Shown here: positions 52,899 to 61,464 of the stretch, piece after piece
Position numbering within the stretch: position 1 is the stretch's first letter
Layout of the letters: each line of letters starts with the position of its first letter
NCBI RefSeq assembly: GCF_000472525.1
Contig: NZ_AWZT01000001.1
Location: forward strand, 62,001-126,000
Length of the DNA stretch: 64,000 nt
Direction of reading: 5' to 3'
From: Paraburkholderia dilworthii
GTDB lineage: Bacteria > Pseudomonadota > Gammaproteobacteria > Burkholderiales > Burkholderiaceae
Notes under the pieces: generated by a model
What the model was told of the DNA's origin: nothing
Seen by the model: only the letters and a program-made list of their open reading frames with translations
Databases searched by the model: none
Position numbers and translations under genes: made by a program

Positions 52899-53819
52899 TC
52901 ATAGTTCGAACGTCATGCCGTCGTACGCAACTTCAATGCCGTGCTCCGCGAGGACGCGGCGCTCGGGGCCGTCTTCGACGAGAATCGGATTCGTGTTGTT
53001 GATGTGGATGAGTACCTTGCGGACCTGCTGCTCGCGAAGCGAATCCAGTACTTCGATCATGCCACCTGGGCCGGATTGCTGCAGATGACCCATATCCGCC
53101 GCGGTTTTCTTCGAGAGGCCGAGGCGAATCATTTCGTCGGCGGTCCACACCGTGCCGTCGACGAGCAGCAGATCCGCCTCGCGCATCGCATCGAGCACAG
53201 GTGTTTCGATTGCGCCGAGGCCCGGCGCGTAAAACACGCGCTTGCCCGTTTGCCGGTTCGTAATGACGAGCCCGATGTTGTCGCCGCGCTCCGGCGCGTT
53301 GCGATGCGGCGAGTAGGGCGGCGCCTTGCTCGACAGCGGCAACGCGTCGATCTGTACGCCAGGTAGCGCGTCGACGGCGAGCGGCGCGCCGTCCAGAGCG
53401 ATGCGGCGATGCTCGACGCCGCAGTAGTGCGAGAGCATCGGCGCAATCGGGAAGCCGCTCGTCAGGTCTTGCCAGACGGCATCGGTCGCATAGAGCGGCA
53501 GCGGGGTGTCGCGCTCGCGCAGCATCAGCAGGCCGGTGACGTGATCGATCTGCGCGTCGATGACGAGCACCGCGGCGATGCCGCTGTCGCGCGCGCGTCG
53601 AGCCGGTTGCAGTTCAGGGTTTGCGGCAATCTGCGCGAGCAGATCGGGCGACGCATTGACGAGCAGCCAGTCCTCGCCGTTCGCGCTGACGGCAATCGAC
53701 GATTGCGTGCGGCGCATCGCCTTCAACGTGCCGCGCCGCACGCCGTCGCAATTGCGGCAGTTGCAGTTCCACTGCGGAAAGCCGCCGCCCGCCGACGAGC
53801 CCAGTACCTTGATTTTCAT
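52899..53819 (-). CDS. pqqB: PqqB, metallo-hydrolase-fold PQQ biosynthesis protein
   Basis: 306 aa from ATG 53819, overlapping the stop of the upstream hydrolase gene as ATGA. It starts [20 protein letters not shown], with a Cys cluster (CNCRNC) that binds zinc, and continues with [32 protein letters not shown] and [19 protein letters not shown]. PqqB hydroxylates the tyrosine-derived ring of the cross-linked intermediate. No pqqA gene precedes it. Confidence 0.95.
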   Translation of the reverse strand: MKIKVLGSSAGGGFPQWNCNCRNCDGVRRGTLKAMRRTQSSIAVSANGEDWLLVNASPDLLAQIAANPELQPARRARDSGIAAVLVIDAQIDHVTGLLMLRERDTPLPLYATDAVWQDLTSGFPIAPMLSHYCGVEHRRIALDGAPLAVDALPGVQIDALPLSSKAPPYSPHRNAPERGDNIGLVITNRQTGKRVFYAPGLGAIETPVLDAMREADLLLVDGTVWTADEMIRLGLSKKTAADMGHLQQSGPGGMIEVLDSLREQQVRKVLIHINNTNPILVEDGPERRVLAEHGIEVAYDGMTFEL

Positions 53820-54856
53820 GCCGCACGGCGCAACGTGCGCCCCTCGTGAGTAGATGGAAGGAACATGGTTGCGAGCGCATGAGCCACGCGTTCGTGCAAG
53901 GCGGGATCGCTTGACAGATGACCGGCGCGCACGCATTCGACCTGTGCGGTAGGCACGGCGTGCGCGAGCCGCCGCAGATTGTCAGGCGGACACACCGGAT
54001 CGCGCGAGCCGTGTACCGCGGCGAGCGGCACGCCGGCCGCGGCGGCGCGGCGCGTGAGCGACAGCAGTCGTGTTTCGCCGAGCCAGCAGCGATGCATCAG
54101 GTAATGCGCCTGAATGCGGTACTTGCCGACCAGCTTGCGGCTGTCCTTGTGTGAAGCTCCGGCGGGCACGAGTTTGCGTCGCGCGCTCGCACTGGCAAGC
54201 ACCGCGTTTTCGTAGCCGCGCCACGCGAGCGCGAGCGCGCGCTGCTGCGCGTCGCTTGCGCCGCCGCGTCGCAAGAGGGCAGCGCAGCGCGTCAGCAATC
54301 CGGCAGGCCGCGAGCAGCGCGCGGCGGCGCACAGCTTCGCCCATGCATGCGGTGCTCGTTTGCGCGACGTGACGAACAGACCGCGAACCTCGCGCGCCGA
54401 TGTGAGAAAGAGGCCGCGCAGCACCACGCCCGTCACCGATTGCGGATGCTGTCCCGCATACGCGAGCGCGAGCGCCGCGCCCCACGAGCCGCCGAGCACG
54501 CCCCACCGTTCGATGCCAAGCTGCGCGCGCACCGCCTCGATGTCTTCGATCAGCCGGTCAGTACGATTGCGGCGCACGCCGCCGCGCGGCGTCGAGCGTC
54601 CGGTGCCGCGCTGATCGATCAGCACGACTCTGAAGCGCGTCAAGTCGAAGAGCCGCGTTGCGTCCGGCTGGCTGCCGCTGCCGGGACCACCGTGCAATAC
54701 GACGACCGGCACGCCGTCGGCGGCTCCTGCAACCGTGAACGACACGCGCTGGGCGTCGTGCGTGCGCAGCGCATTCACGGTAGGCGGCCCGTGCGGCGAG
54801 CCGCGTGGCGGGCGTATCTGCGCGCGTGCGTGCGGGTTCGGGCGGAGCCGCGTCAT
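53816..54856 (-). CDS. Prolyl iminopeptidase-like S33 alpha/beta hydrolase
   Basis: 346 aa. A 30-residue basic, Pro-rich lead precedes the hydrolase domain ([12 protein letters not shown] oxyanion region, [10 protein letters not shown], Ser124 in [14 protein letters not shown], Asp in [12 protein letters not shown], His in RAGHLSSDP). These match proline iminopeptidases (S33), which remove N-terminal proline from peptides. No signal peptide, so cytoplasmic. It is coupled by ATGA overlaps to cytochrome b561 upstream and pqqB downstream. A role in PQQ peptide processing is possible but unproven. Confidence 0.85.
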   Translation of the reverse strand: MTRLRPNPHARAQIRPPRGSPHGPPTVNALRTHDAQRVSFTVAGAADGVPVVVLHGGPGSGSQPDATRLFDLTRFRVVLIDQRGTGRSTPRGGVRRNRTDRLIEDIEAVRAQLGIERWGVLGGSWGAALALAYAGQHPQSVTGVVLRGLFLTSAREVRGLFVTSRKRAPHAWAKLCAAARCSRPAGLLTRCAALLRRGGASDAQQRALALAWRGYENAVLASASARRKLVPAGASHKDSRKLVGKYRIQAHYLMHRCWLGETRLLSLTRRAAAAGVPLAAVHGSRDPVCPPDNLRRLAHAVPTAQVECVRAGHLSSDPALHERVAHALATMFLPSTHEGRTLRRAA

Positions 54857-55413
54857 GGCAGCATCCTCGCGAGCAGATTGTCACGGTCGATCCACTGATG
54901 CTTGAGCGCGCCCGCCACATGCAACGCGATCAGCGCGATCAGCACATAGCCGGTGACCTCGTGAATGCCGAAGAACAGTTCGCGCAGCCCGGCGTCGTCC
55001 CAACCCCACTTCGGCAGCGGGATGCCCCAGAAGCGCGTCCCATAGCGGTTGAACGACGAGCCGAGATAGCCCGACACAGGCATTGCCACCATTGCCACGT
55101 ATAAAAGGCCCTGCGTAGTGCGCGCGGCGGCGCGTTGCCACGGTCGCATCGGCGGCAGGGGCGGCCGATGAAAGGCCACACGCGCCACGATGCGTAGAAG
55201 CACCAGCAGGAAAACCGTCAGTCCGATGGACTTGTGAACGTTCAGCAGCGTCGATTTGAGCGGCAAACCCTTCGGCAGCCCGACCATATAGAGCCCGAGC
55301 GCGAGCATGCCGATGATGCCGAACGCGATCAGCCAATGCAGCGCAATCATCGAGCCGGCATAGCGCGGCGCCGCACTGGCGCAAGGCGGCGCGGAAGAAT
55401 GCGCGGTCGTCAT
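54853..55413 (-). CDS. Cytochrome b561
   Basis: 186 aa with four membrane segments: MIALHWLIAFGIIGMLALGL, STLLNVHKSIGLTVFLLVLL, TTQGLLYVAMVAMPVSGYLG and FGIHEVTGYVLIALIALHVA. Histidines in ALHWL, NVHKS, FGIHEV and ALHVAGALKHQ are at the positions that coordinate two b hemes. Such proteins exchange electrons between quinone and periplasmic partners. It lies 15 bp after fhcC and overlaps the hydrolase gene start. Confidence 0.92.
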   Translation of the reverse strand: MTTAHSSAPPCASAAPRYAGSMIALHWLIAFGIIGMLALGLYMVGLPKGLPLKSTLLNVHKSIGLTVFLLVLLRIVARVAFHRPPLPPMRPWQRAAARTTQGLLYVAMVAMPVSGYLGSSFNRYGTRFWGIPLPKWGWDDAGLRELFFGIHEVTGYVLIALIALHVAGALKHQWIDRDNLLARMLP

Positions 55414-55428
55414 CTCAGCCTCCTTCGG

Positions 55429-56283
55429 TTAGCCCACCACGAGTATCTCGCCGCGTCCGTCGACGGCGACATCGCCTGCATATCGGCGCGGGAGACTGGC
55501 CGCGCGCCACTGCGAGAAAGGCGCGATTTCGCCAGCGAGACTGCGCACGAGCAATGACCAGAATACGTCGAAACCACGGCCGCCGTCGGTGAAGGTCGGC
55601 GGCAACTTCGTGGGACGCTGCGCGAGCAGCAGGGTTCCGCGCCTCATCCCATACGCATAGTGTGCGCCGAGTTGACCGGCGATGCCGATGGTGCCCGCCA
55701 CGAGCCGCGACGCCGCGAAGTCGCCGGCGTTGCCGCCGACCAGCACGAGCCCGCGGCGCATCCGGTCGGCGAGCCGCGCGCCGGCATTGCCGTGAATCGT
55801 CAGCGTGCCGCCCGTCATGCCTTCCATGTCGCCGGCGAGCGCGCCCGCCGCGAAATCGCCGCAATCGCCCGCCACTGTCAACCGTCCGCCGCGCATTTCG
55901 CAGGCGGTGAAGTGACCAGCGTCGCCATCGATCCGCAACACGCCGCCGGCCATCTGCAAGCCGCCCTGGTCGCCCACCGAACCGCGCACGATCAGGTGGC
56001 CTTGCGTCATGCGCGCGCCGATGCGGTCGAGCCAGGGTACGGCGTCTTCTATGACTAGTGCTGCTTCGGTCCCGTTCTGACTCGCCTCTTCGGACGCCGC
56101 CGCGTCGCCGCTGCGCGACACGTCGAACACATCGCCGACCGTGCAACTGTCGTTGCCCGCGGGCAGCACGATACGCGCGACGTCCCCGAGGGAAAGCGCC
56201 GCGACCGATGCGGGCAGCAACGCCGAGGCGTCGACGCGAAAACCCGGCGCGGTCTTGACGCGCAGCGTAGTCACGACACTCAT
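55429..56283 (-). CDS. fhcC: FhcC, formyltransferase/hydrolase complex subunit C
   Basis: 284 aa from ATG 56283, overlapping the fhcD stop as ATGA. The middle (about 95-215) is a series of GxxGxxxxxxMxxG repeats (VRGSVGDQGGLQMAGGVLRI, DGDAGHFTACEMRGGRLTVA, GDCGDFAAGALAGDMEGMTG), the right-handed beta-helix of formylmethanofuran dehydrogenase subunit C and glutamate synthase alpha. In methylotrophs it is part of the Fhc complex that turns formyl-H4MPT into formate through methylofuran. Confidence 0.93.
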   Translation of the reverse strand: MSVVTTLRVKTAPGFRVDASALLPASVAALSLGDVARIVLPAGNDSCTVGDVFDVSRSGDAAASEEASQNGTEAALVIEDAVPWLDRIGARMTQGHLIVRGSVGDQGGLQMAGGVLRIDGDAGHFTACEMRGGRLTVAGDCGDFAAGALAGDMEGMTGGTLTIHGNAGARLADRMRRGLVLVGGNAGDFAASRLVAGTIGIAGQLGAHYAYGMRRGTLLLAQRPTKLPPTFTDGGRGFDVFWSLLVRSLAGEIAPFSQWRAASLPRRYAGDVAVDGRGEILVVG

Positions 56284-57269
56284 GCGCTGCTCCCGCGGAG
56301 GACGGCTGCAAGTTGGTGAAGGTGAAAGTGATAAGGACCGAGCTTGCCGCCGTAATTGCCCGCCGAAATGCGCAGCAGGCCCGCCGCGCGTCCGAGTCCA
56401 GCGGCCGCGACGATGCCTGCTGTCATCGCCGCGCCGACGTCGGCTTCGGTGAGTCCGTCGATCACGATTTCGAGCACGCAGCCCACCTCCGCGCTCAGTT
56501 CGCTGCGCGCCGAGAGGCCCGCGAGCGTCGGACAGAACGCGTCGTTGGTGGATGCGGTCGCGCCTTTGTATTTCGAGCCGACCTTCGAACCGGAACGCAC
56601 GACGCCGCCCGGAAACGGCATGATGACGTTCGGCAGCATGCTCATCGCGGCGACGGCTGCTTCGGCAGCGGCCAGCGCGGCGTCCATATCGCATGCGAGA
56701 AAAATCAGATTGCCGCCGCCTACGGCCTTCACAGTGGGCGCGTTTTCCTCGCAGACGAACTCGCCGTCCATCACCGGCACGCGCCAGTAACGCGTGTCGC
56801 CGAGCATCTTGGAGATTTGCCAGCCGTCGCCGAAAAAACGCAGGTTTTTGCCAAGCGGCGCGAGGTCCGAAAGCGGCGCGCGGCTCGTTTCCGGGTCGAT
56901 GCCGCGATACACGGCCGTGGTCGGGCACGTGAGCACGCATTGCCCGACGCGCCGCTCGATCTGCTTGGCCAGTTCCTTCGACGACACCGCGAATAGCAGC
57001 ACCGCGACGCCTGGCCGCCCGTCCGGCGTTTCGTCGCCTTCGAGTGTCCGCTCGATGCCTGCCTCGCAGCCGCAGCCGATCACCGAAGTTGCAAAACCGG
57101 TCAGCGAGCGCGCAGCGTTCATCGCCCACGCCGGCGTATGCGCGGTGATGACGAGCCGCGTCGCCTTCATCGGAAAAGCTTCCGCGAAGGTGGCGTCGAT
57201 CGTGGTGCCGTTGATCTGCAGGGTCGCCGTGTCGCTCATCGTGTGCGGTTCGCCGTTCGGGTCAGCCAT
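56280..57269 (-). CDS. fhcD: FhcD, formylmethanofuran:tetrahydromethanopterin formyltransferase subunit
   Basis: 329 aa if started at ATG 57269, 2 bp after fhcA; a second ATG at 57239 (MSDTATLQINGTTID) gives 319 aa, nearer the usual length, so the start is undecided. The family is clear: INGTTIDATFAEAFPMKATR, VIGCGCEAGIERTL, ETPDGRPGVAVLLF, MPFPGGVVRSGSKVGSKYKG and SAGNYGGKLGPYHFHLHQL. It moves the formyl group from H4MPT to methylofuran within the Fhc complex. Confidence 0.95.
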   Translation of the reverse strand: MADPNGEPHTMSDTATLQINGTTIDATFAEAFPMKATRLVITAHTPAWAMNAARSLTGFATSVIGCGCEAGIERTLEGDETPDGRPGVAVLLFAVSSKELAKQIERRVGQCVLTCPTTAVYRGIDPETSRAPLSDLAPLGKNLRFFGDGWQISKMLGDTRYWRVPVMDGEFVCEENAPTVKAVGGGNLIFLACDMDAALAAAEAAVAAMSMLPNVIMPFPGGVVRSGSKVGSKYKGATASTNDAFCPTLAGLSARSELSAEVGCVLEIVIDGLTEADVGAAMTAGIVAAAGLGRAAGLLRISAGNYGGKLGPYHFHLHQLAAVLRGSSA

Positions 57270-57270
57270 G

Positions 57271-58971
57271 TCAACCGTGCGCGAAGCATTCGACGGGCAG
57301 CAGCTTGCCGCCGCGGCAGCAGTTGCAGACTTCGTCGTCGCTGATCGCCGAGTGCGCGAAGTTGCTCGCGAGATTTTTTTCGCTGTACGCGCGTATCCGC
57401 TTCTCGATGCCGCGGTCGAATTCCGGCGACACGAAGTGAATGCCGCCCGTCGGTGTGGCGACGAGCGTGCCGTCGCGCGCCACCAGCTCGCCGTCCTTGA
57501 ACACATACGCGGGCGATGTGAACATCCGCTCGCGGTCCGGATCGTTGCGATACACGGCGATGTCGGCCGCCGCGCCCACGCCGAGATGGCCGCGGTCGCG
57601 CAAGCCGAGCAGGCGCGCCGGTCCCGCGCGCGTGATGATCGCGATTTCGTACAGCGAGAACTCTCGCGTCAGTTGCGGCAAGGCGCTCGCCACTTGCGCG
57701 TCGGCATGGAGCTTCGCGAGCTGTTCGTCGCGAAACGATTTGTCCATCAAAAGACGAATCAGATGCGGATAGCTCGTGAACGGGCCGCCATTCGGATGAT
57801 CGGTGGTCATCGCGACGCGCCACGGGTCGTCCACGAGCAGGAAAATTTCCAGCCCGATAATCCACTGCAACGCATTCACATAGCTCTGCTCGCGATAACG
57901 GAACGGCACCACGCCGCAGCCCGCATCGCATTCGATATCGCCGACCACCCATTTGTGCGGCCGGGCGAGCGGCGCGTTGCGGAACTGCATCATCGTGTCG
58001 CCGGAAGCCGTCACGGTCTGCCCGAAGATGATCTGGCCGACATCGATCGACACATTTGGCCGCGCGTTCACGGCCTCCGCGATCTGTCGCGCGCCCGACG
58101 AAAACTTCAGCGGCCCCTCGACGCCATAACTATGAAACTGGATATGCGTGAGATGAACCGGCAGACCGTCGGCGGCGTCCATCGTCGCGATGGTCGAATC
58201 GATGTTGCCGGGCACGCCGAGATTGCTCGCATGCACATGCAATGGATGCGGCACGCGCAATTCGGTCAGCGCGCGCGTCAACGTGTGCAGCACCTCGCGC
58301 GGCGTGATGCCGTAGTGCGCGTGCGGCTCATCGACATTCAACGAGCGCTGGTTGAACTTGAACGCCGAAATGCCGCCCGGATTCACGACTTTCACACCGA
58401 GCGCCTTGCTCGCGTGAATCGTCCAGCCGACGTAGTCGCGCAGACGCTCGAAGTCGTCGCGCGCGGCGAGCATTTGCAGGAACAGTTCGTCGTTGCCGAG
58501 CATCACGTACGCGCCGTGATCGATGATCGGCGTGTCGCCCATTTCGAGGTGCGTGTGACGCGCGTTGGAGGCGATCATCGCCGGTTCGAACGCGGCGGTG
58601 TAGCCCATTTCGGCGTAACGGTAGCCGGTTGCAAGCGTGCCCGGCGCGCAGACGCCGCAAGACGGTAGCCTCAGATAGCGGCCGTTCGCGTCCTGCACGG
58701 ACTCATAGGCTGAATCGCGCACGGGATCGTCGCGATGATCCTCGGGCAGTAAAAGGCGCGACAGATTGGTTTTGCCCCCGCCGATATGCGAATGCATGTC
58801 GATGCCGCCCGCCATCACGATCATGCCGGTGGCGTCGTATTCGCGGTCGGCTGGCACATGGGCCGGCACGTCGACGATGCGGCCGTCGCGAATCGCCAGG
58901 TCGCGGCGCTCGCCGTCGACGCCGTTGACCGGATCGAAAACCGTGCCGCCTTTGAGCCGGATCAGCGTCAT
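57271..58971 (-). CDS. fhcA: FhcA, formylmethanofuran hydrolase subunit (amidohydrolase fold)
   Basis: 566 aa; ATG 58971 overlaps the fhcB stop as ATGA. The amidohydrolase metal site starts with GGIDMHSHIGGGKTNLSRLL. The N-terminus (MTLIRLKGGTVFDPVNGVDG) and the stretches SCGVCAPGTLATGYRYAEMG, HYGITPREVLHTLTRALTEL, and TTDHPNGGPFTSYPHLIRLL are typical of FhcA/FmdA. It hydrolyses formyl-methylofuran to formate. It lacks the redox chemistry of archaeal formylmethanofuran dehydrogenase. Confidence 0.95.
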   Translation of the reverse strand: MTLIRLKGGTVFDPVNGVDGERRDLAIRDGRIVDVPAHVPADREYDATGMIVMAGGIDMHSHIGGGKTNLSRLLLPEDHRDDPVRDSAYESVQDANGRYLRLPSCGVCAPGTLATGYRYAEMGYTAAFEPAMIASNARHTHLEMGDTPIIDHGAYVMLGNDELFLQMLAARDDFERLRDYVGWTIHASKALGVKVVNPGGISAFKFNQRSLNVDEPHAHYGITPREVLHTLTRALTELRVPHPLHVHASNLGVPGNIDSTIATMDAADGLPVHLTHIQFHSYGVEGPLKFSSGARQIAEAVNARPNVSIDVGQIIFGQTVTASGDTMMQFRNAPLARPHKWVVGDIECDAGCGVVPFRYREQSYVNALQWIIGLEIFLLVDDPWRVAMTTDHPNGGPFTSYPHLIRLLMDKSFRDEQLAKLHADAQVASALPQLTREFSLYEIAIITRAGPARLLGLRDRGHLGVGAAADIAVYRNDPDRERMFTSPAYVFKDGELVARDGTLVATPTGGIHFVSPEFDRGIEKRIRAYSEKNLASNFAHSAISDDEVCNCCRGGKLLPVECFAHG

Positions 58972-60398
58972 GGCCGCACCTGCGCGGCGGGCTGCGGGAA
59001 CGGAGGCGCGCAGAAGGATGTGGAGAAAGGTACGGGCAGGCGCGCGGCAAGTTGCGCCGCCACCGTCGCGACTGGGAGAAGCGCCGCGCCGCGTGAGGCG
59101 ACAAGCGGCATCACCACTGAACTATCGACCCGGAACAGATGCCCGCCGCTGTCGATGCCGGGCGTCGCGACCGGAATGAACACGGTGCGTTGGCCGCGCG
59201 CGGCTGCGGCTTGCGCGAGGGTGGGGTGGCCGAGCACGATCGCCGGCACGTTTTGAGGCAGTGCTCGCGGCCACGCGGGCGGCGCAAAGCTCGCGACCCA
59301 CAGCAGCGCGTCGATTTCGCCATCGGCGAGCAGTCTTTCGGTGCGATAGCGATACGGATCGTGATCGAGCGGCGCGGTGCCCGCGGTGCGTGCCGGTGTC
59401 GAGACGCGAGTGCGGAGCGGCAGCCCGGATAGCCAGGTGACGGTCTGATTGACCGTCAACGCGCCGTCATCGCCGCCGAGCGCAAGGCCGCCCGCGCGCG
59501 AGGTCAGATTCGACGCCTTGACAATCCGGTTCAGCGCCTCGATCAGCAGTGCCGCATGCGGACCAGGCAACGAGGCGGGCTCATAGACGAACACCGTGTA
59601 GCGCGCCGCGGCAATGCGAGCCTGAAGCGCTTGTAAAACGGCGAGCGTCTGCTTCGTGTCTTGCGCATCGGCAATGTCTTCGGGGAATGCATTCGGCGCG
59701 CGCGCGTCGCTGATCGTGGACCACAGCGCGAGCGTATCGAACGGATCGGCGTCTGGCAGGATCGACTCGATACGCGTGTTAGGGAGGCTGCTTGCCACCG
59801 GGTCAGGCTCGCAGCCGATGAACACCAGCTCGCGCGCCGTCGCGGTTCCTTCAATCGTGCGTGCGAAAAAGCGTGGATAGCGACGCGACGGCTGACAGCC
59901 AAAAAATACCAGCAGATCGGCGCGTGAGCGCACTTCGGAAAGCGTCGTGAAGAACGAACCGCGGTCCTGCAAGGCGAGCGTCGCCGCGCTCATCGCGTCG
60001 CCATGCTGATGGTCGAGAATCGCGCCGCAGCCAGCAGCCAGCGTGTACAACGCCCGCGCGCCGGCGACATCGGTTGTCAGTGCGCCGAACAACGGACGCC
60101 GCGCCGACGACAGGATCCCCGCCGCTTGGGTGAGCGCCGCATCGAGCTCCACCACGTGTCCGTCGATGCTCGCACGGCATTGCGCATCCGCCGCGCCGTA
60201 GCACGCGAGCGCTTGCATGAGGCGCGGGCAGTCCGTGTTCAGCACGGCGAGCGTCGCGTCGCCATGCGATTCGATCGCGAGGTCATCGCATAGCAGCGGA
60301 CAGAACGGGCAGGTCCAGTCGCGTGTGATCGACGCGGCGGACACGCTGGCCGCGCCCGATGCGCTGGGGGTCGACGGATCAGTGGACGAGAGGTGCAT
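58968..60398 (-). CDS. fhcB: FhcB, formylmethanofuran dehydrogenase subunit B homologue
   Basis: About 476 aa from ATG 60398 (MHLSSTDPSTPS); an ATG at 60422 would add eight residues and neither has a clear ribosome site. The N-terminal Cys motif DWTCPFCPLLCDDLAIES is kept from the FmdB/FwdB family. The rest follows the molybdopterin oxidoreductase layout (GALTTDVAGARALYTLAAGC, FFGCQPSRRYPRFFARTIEG, GIDSGGHLFRVDSSVVMPL). In methylotrophs this subunit is thought to be structural, without metal-pterin catalysis. First gene of the leftward C1/PQQ operon. Confidence 0.9.
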   Translation of the reverse strand: MHLSSTDPSTPSASGAASVSAASITRDWTCPFCPLLCDDLAIESHGDATLAVLNTDCPRLMQALACYGAADAQCRASIDGHVVELDAALTQAAGILSSARRPLFGALTTDVAGARALYTLAAGCGAILDHQHGDAMSAATLALQDRGSFFTTLSEVRSRADLLVFFGCQPSRRYPRFFARTIEGTATARELVFIGCEPDPVASSLPNTRIESILPDADPFDTLALWSTISDARAPNAFPEDIADAQDTKQTLAVLQALQARIAAARYTVFVYEPASLPGPHAALLIEALNRIVKASNLTSRAGGLALGGDDGALTVNQTVTWLSGLPLRTRVSTPARTAGTAPLDHDPYRYRTERLLADGEIDALLWVASFAPPAWPRALPQNVPAIVLGHPTLAQAAAARGQRTVFIPVATPGIDSGGHLFRVDSSVVMPLVASRGAALLPVATVAAQLAARLPVPFSTSFCAPPFPQPAAQVRP

Positions 60399-60704
60399 GG
60401 GCCGACTTTTAGCAAGCTCCATGCCGATGCGTTTGTGCGCCAAGCAGCAGCGCCTCGCGCGCAGTGCGCCGTGCTTATGTAACGTCCTGCTTAAAGGATC
60501 GTGGCGAGCGGTCGATGCGCGGCGTGCCGCGTCGATCGCGTTGCCGCTGCGCTGCGCCAGTCTTGCGCAGCGCACAGGTTGTGTGTCGTTCTGGAGCAGA
60601 GTGTCACGCGCGGCTCGTTAAAGTTCGCCAAAGCTCGATAAAGCTTGCCGTTTGTTTACCCGGATACGTCGTTCGCCGATTGGCATGGAACTTGTTTTGC
60701 TCGC
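60399..60704. other. 306-bp upstream region of the fhc-pqq operon with a stem-loop
   Basis: No gene is seen. It must hold the main promoter of the eleven-gene string unless transcription reads through from the HisA/HisF-like gene. A perfect ten-base stem TGCGCTGCGC (60548-60557) and GCGCAGCGCA (60565-60574) with a seven-base loop lies 150 bp before fhcB; no T-run follows it on the minus strand. Confidence 0.5.
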
Positions 60705-61451
60705 CTACGTCGACGCGGCGAGCGGCATGCCGATGCGGCGGTCGTGCAGCGCGGACGCCACGAGCCACGCGGTTGCGCCAGTGCGGGCCGCCGCCTCCAT
60801 GTCCTCGCGATGGCGAATGCCGCCTGCGCCGATCACCTCGGTATGCGCCGGAGCATTGGCGCGGATACGCTCGAAGGTGGCGAGATCGGGGCCGTCGTAG
60901 CTGCCGACCTGATCGAGCGTCATCGCGATGACTCTGCGCGGCCACCACGCAGGCGTGCGCTCCGAGCTTGCGGAATGTGCCGCGGCTCTCAGCAACTGGC
61001 CGGCGCGATGGTCGAGCGAGAGGATCGGTGAAAACCCGGCGGTTTCGGCGGCGCGCACTGCGTTTATGTCTTGCAGCGACTCGGTGCCGAACACCGGCAC
61101 GAGCGTCGCGAGATCGCGGGGAGCGGGCCGGCTGCTTGCGTCGATACGATCGAAGAGCGCGAGCATCGAAGCGTAGTCGGCATACCCGGCGTCGAGCCAG
61201 ATGTCGATGTCGGGCAGCGCGGCACGCAAGGTAGCGAGCGTTTGAACGTGAGCGCCTTGCTGAAGGATGGCGCCGAGGTCGGCGATATAGAGCGTGCGCG
61301 CGCCGCTGGCAGCAAGCAGCGCGCGGGCGATGTGAAGCGGCTCGCTGGTGGCGGCGAGCGACGAACGTATCGGCAGATAGGCCGTCCGTTCGCCGCGCAC
61401 CGCGCGTACGACGTGGCCGTCGAGCAGATCGAGAACCGGTATCACCTGCAT
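60705..61451 (-). CDS. HisA/HisF-related TIM-barrel protein of the H4MPT gene group
   Basis: 248 aa from ATG 61451 (MQVIPVLDLLDGHVVRAVRG) with AAGGATG upstream. HisA-like strings are MQVIPVLDLLDGHVVRA, LYIADLGAILQ, IWLDAGYAD and VIGAGGIRHREDMEAAARTG. It lacks the close similarity expected of true HisA. This group recurs beside tetrahydromethanopterin/methylofuran genes of methylotrophs and has no established reaction. A role in the cofactor pathway is inferred from position. Confidence 0.78.
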   Translation of the reverse strand: MQVIPVLDLLDGHVVRAVRGERTAYLPIRSSLAATSEPLHIARALLAASGARTLYIADLGAILQQGAHVQTLATLRAALPDIDIWLDAGYADYASMLALFDRIDASSRPAPRDLATLVPVFGTESLQDINAVRAAETAGFSPILSLDHRAGQLLRAAAHSASSERTPAWWPRRVIAMTLDQVGSYDGPDLATFERIRANAPAHTEVIGAGGIRHREDMEAAARTGATAWLVASALHDRRIGMPLAAST

Positions 61452-61464
61452 AGGGGCGCATCCT

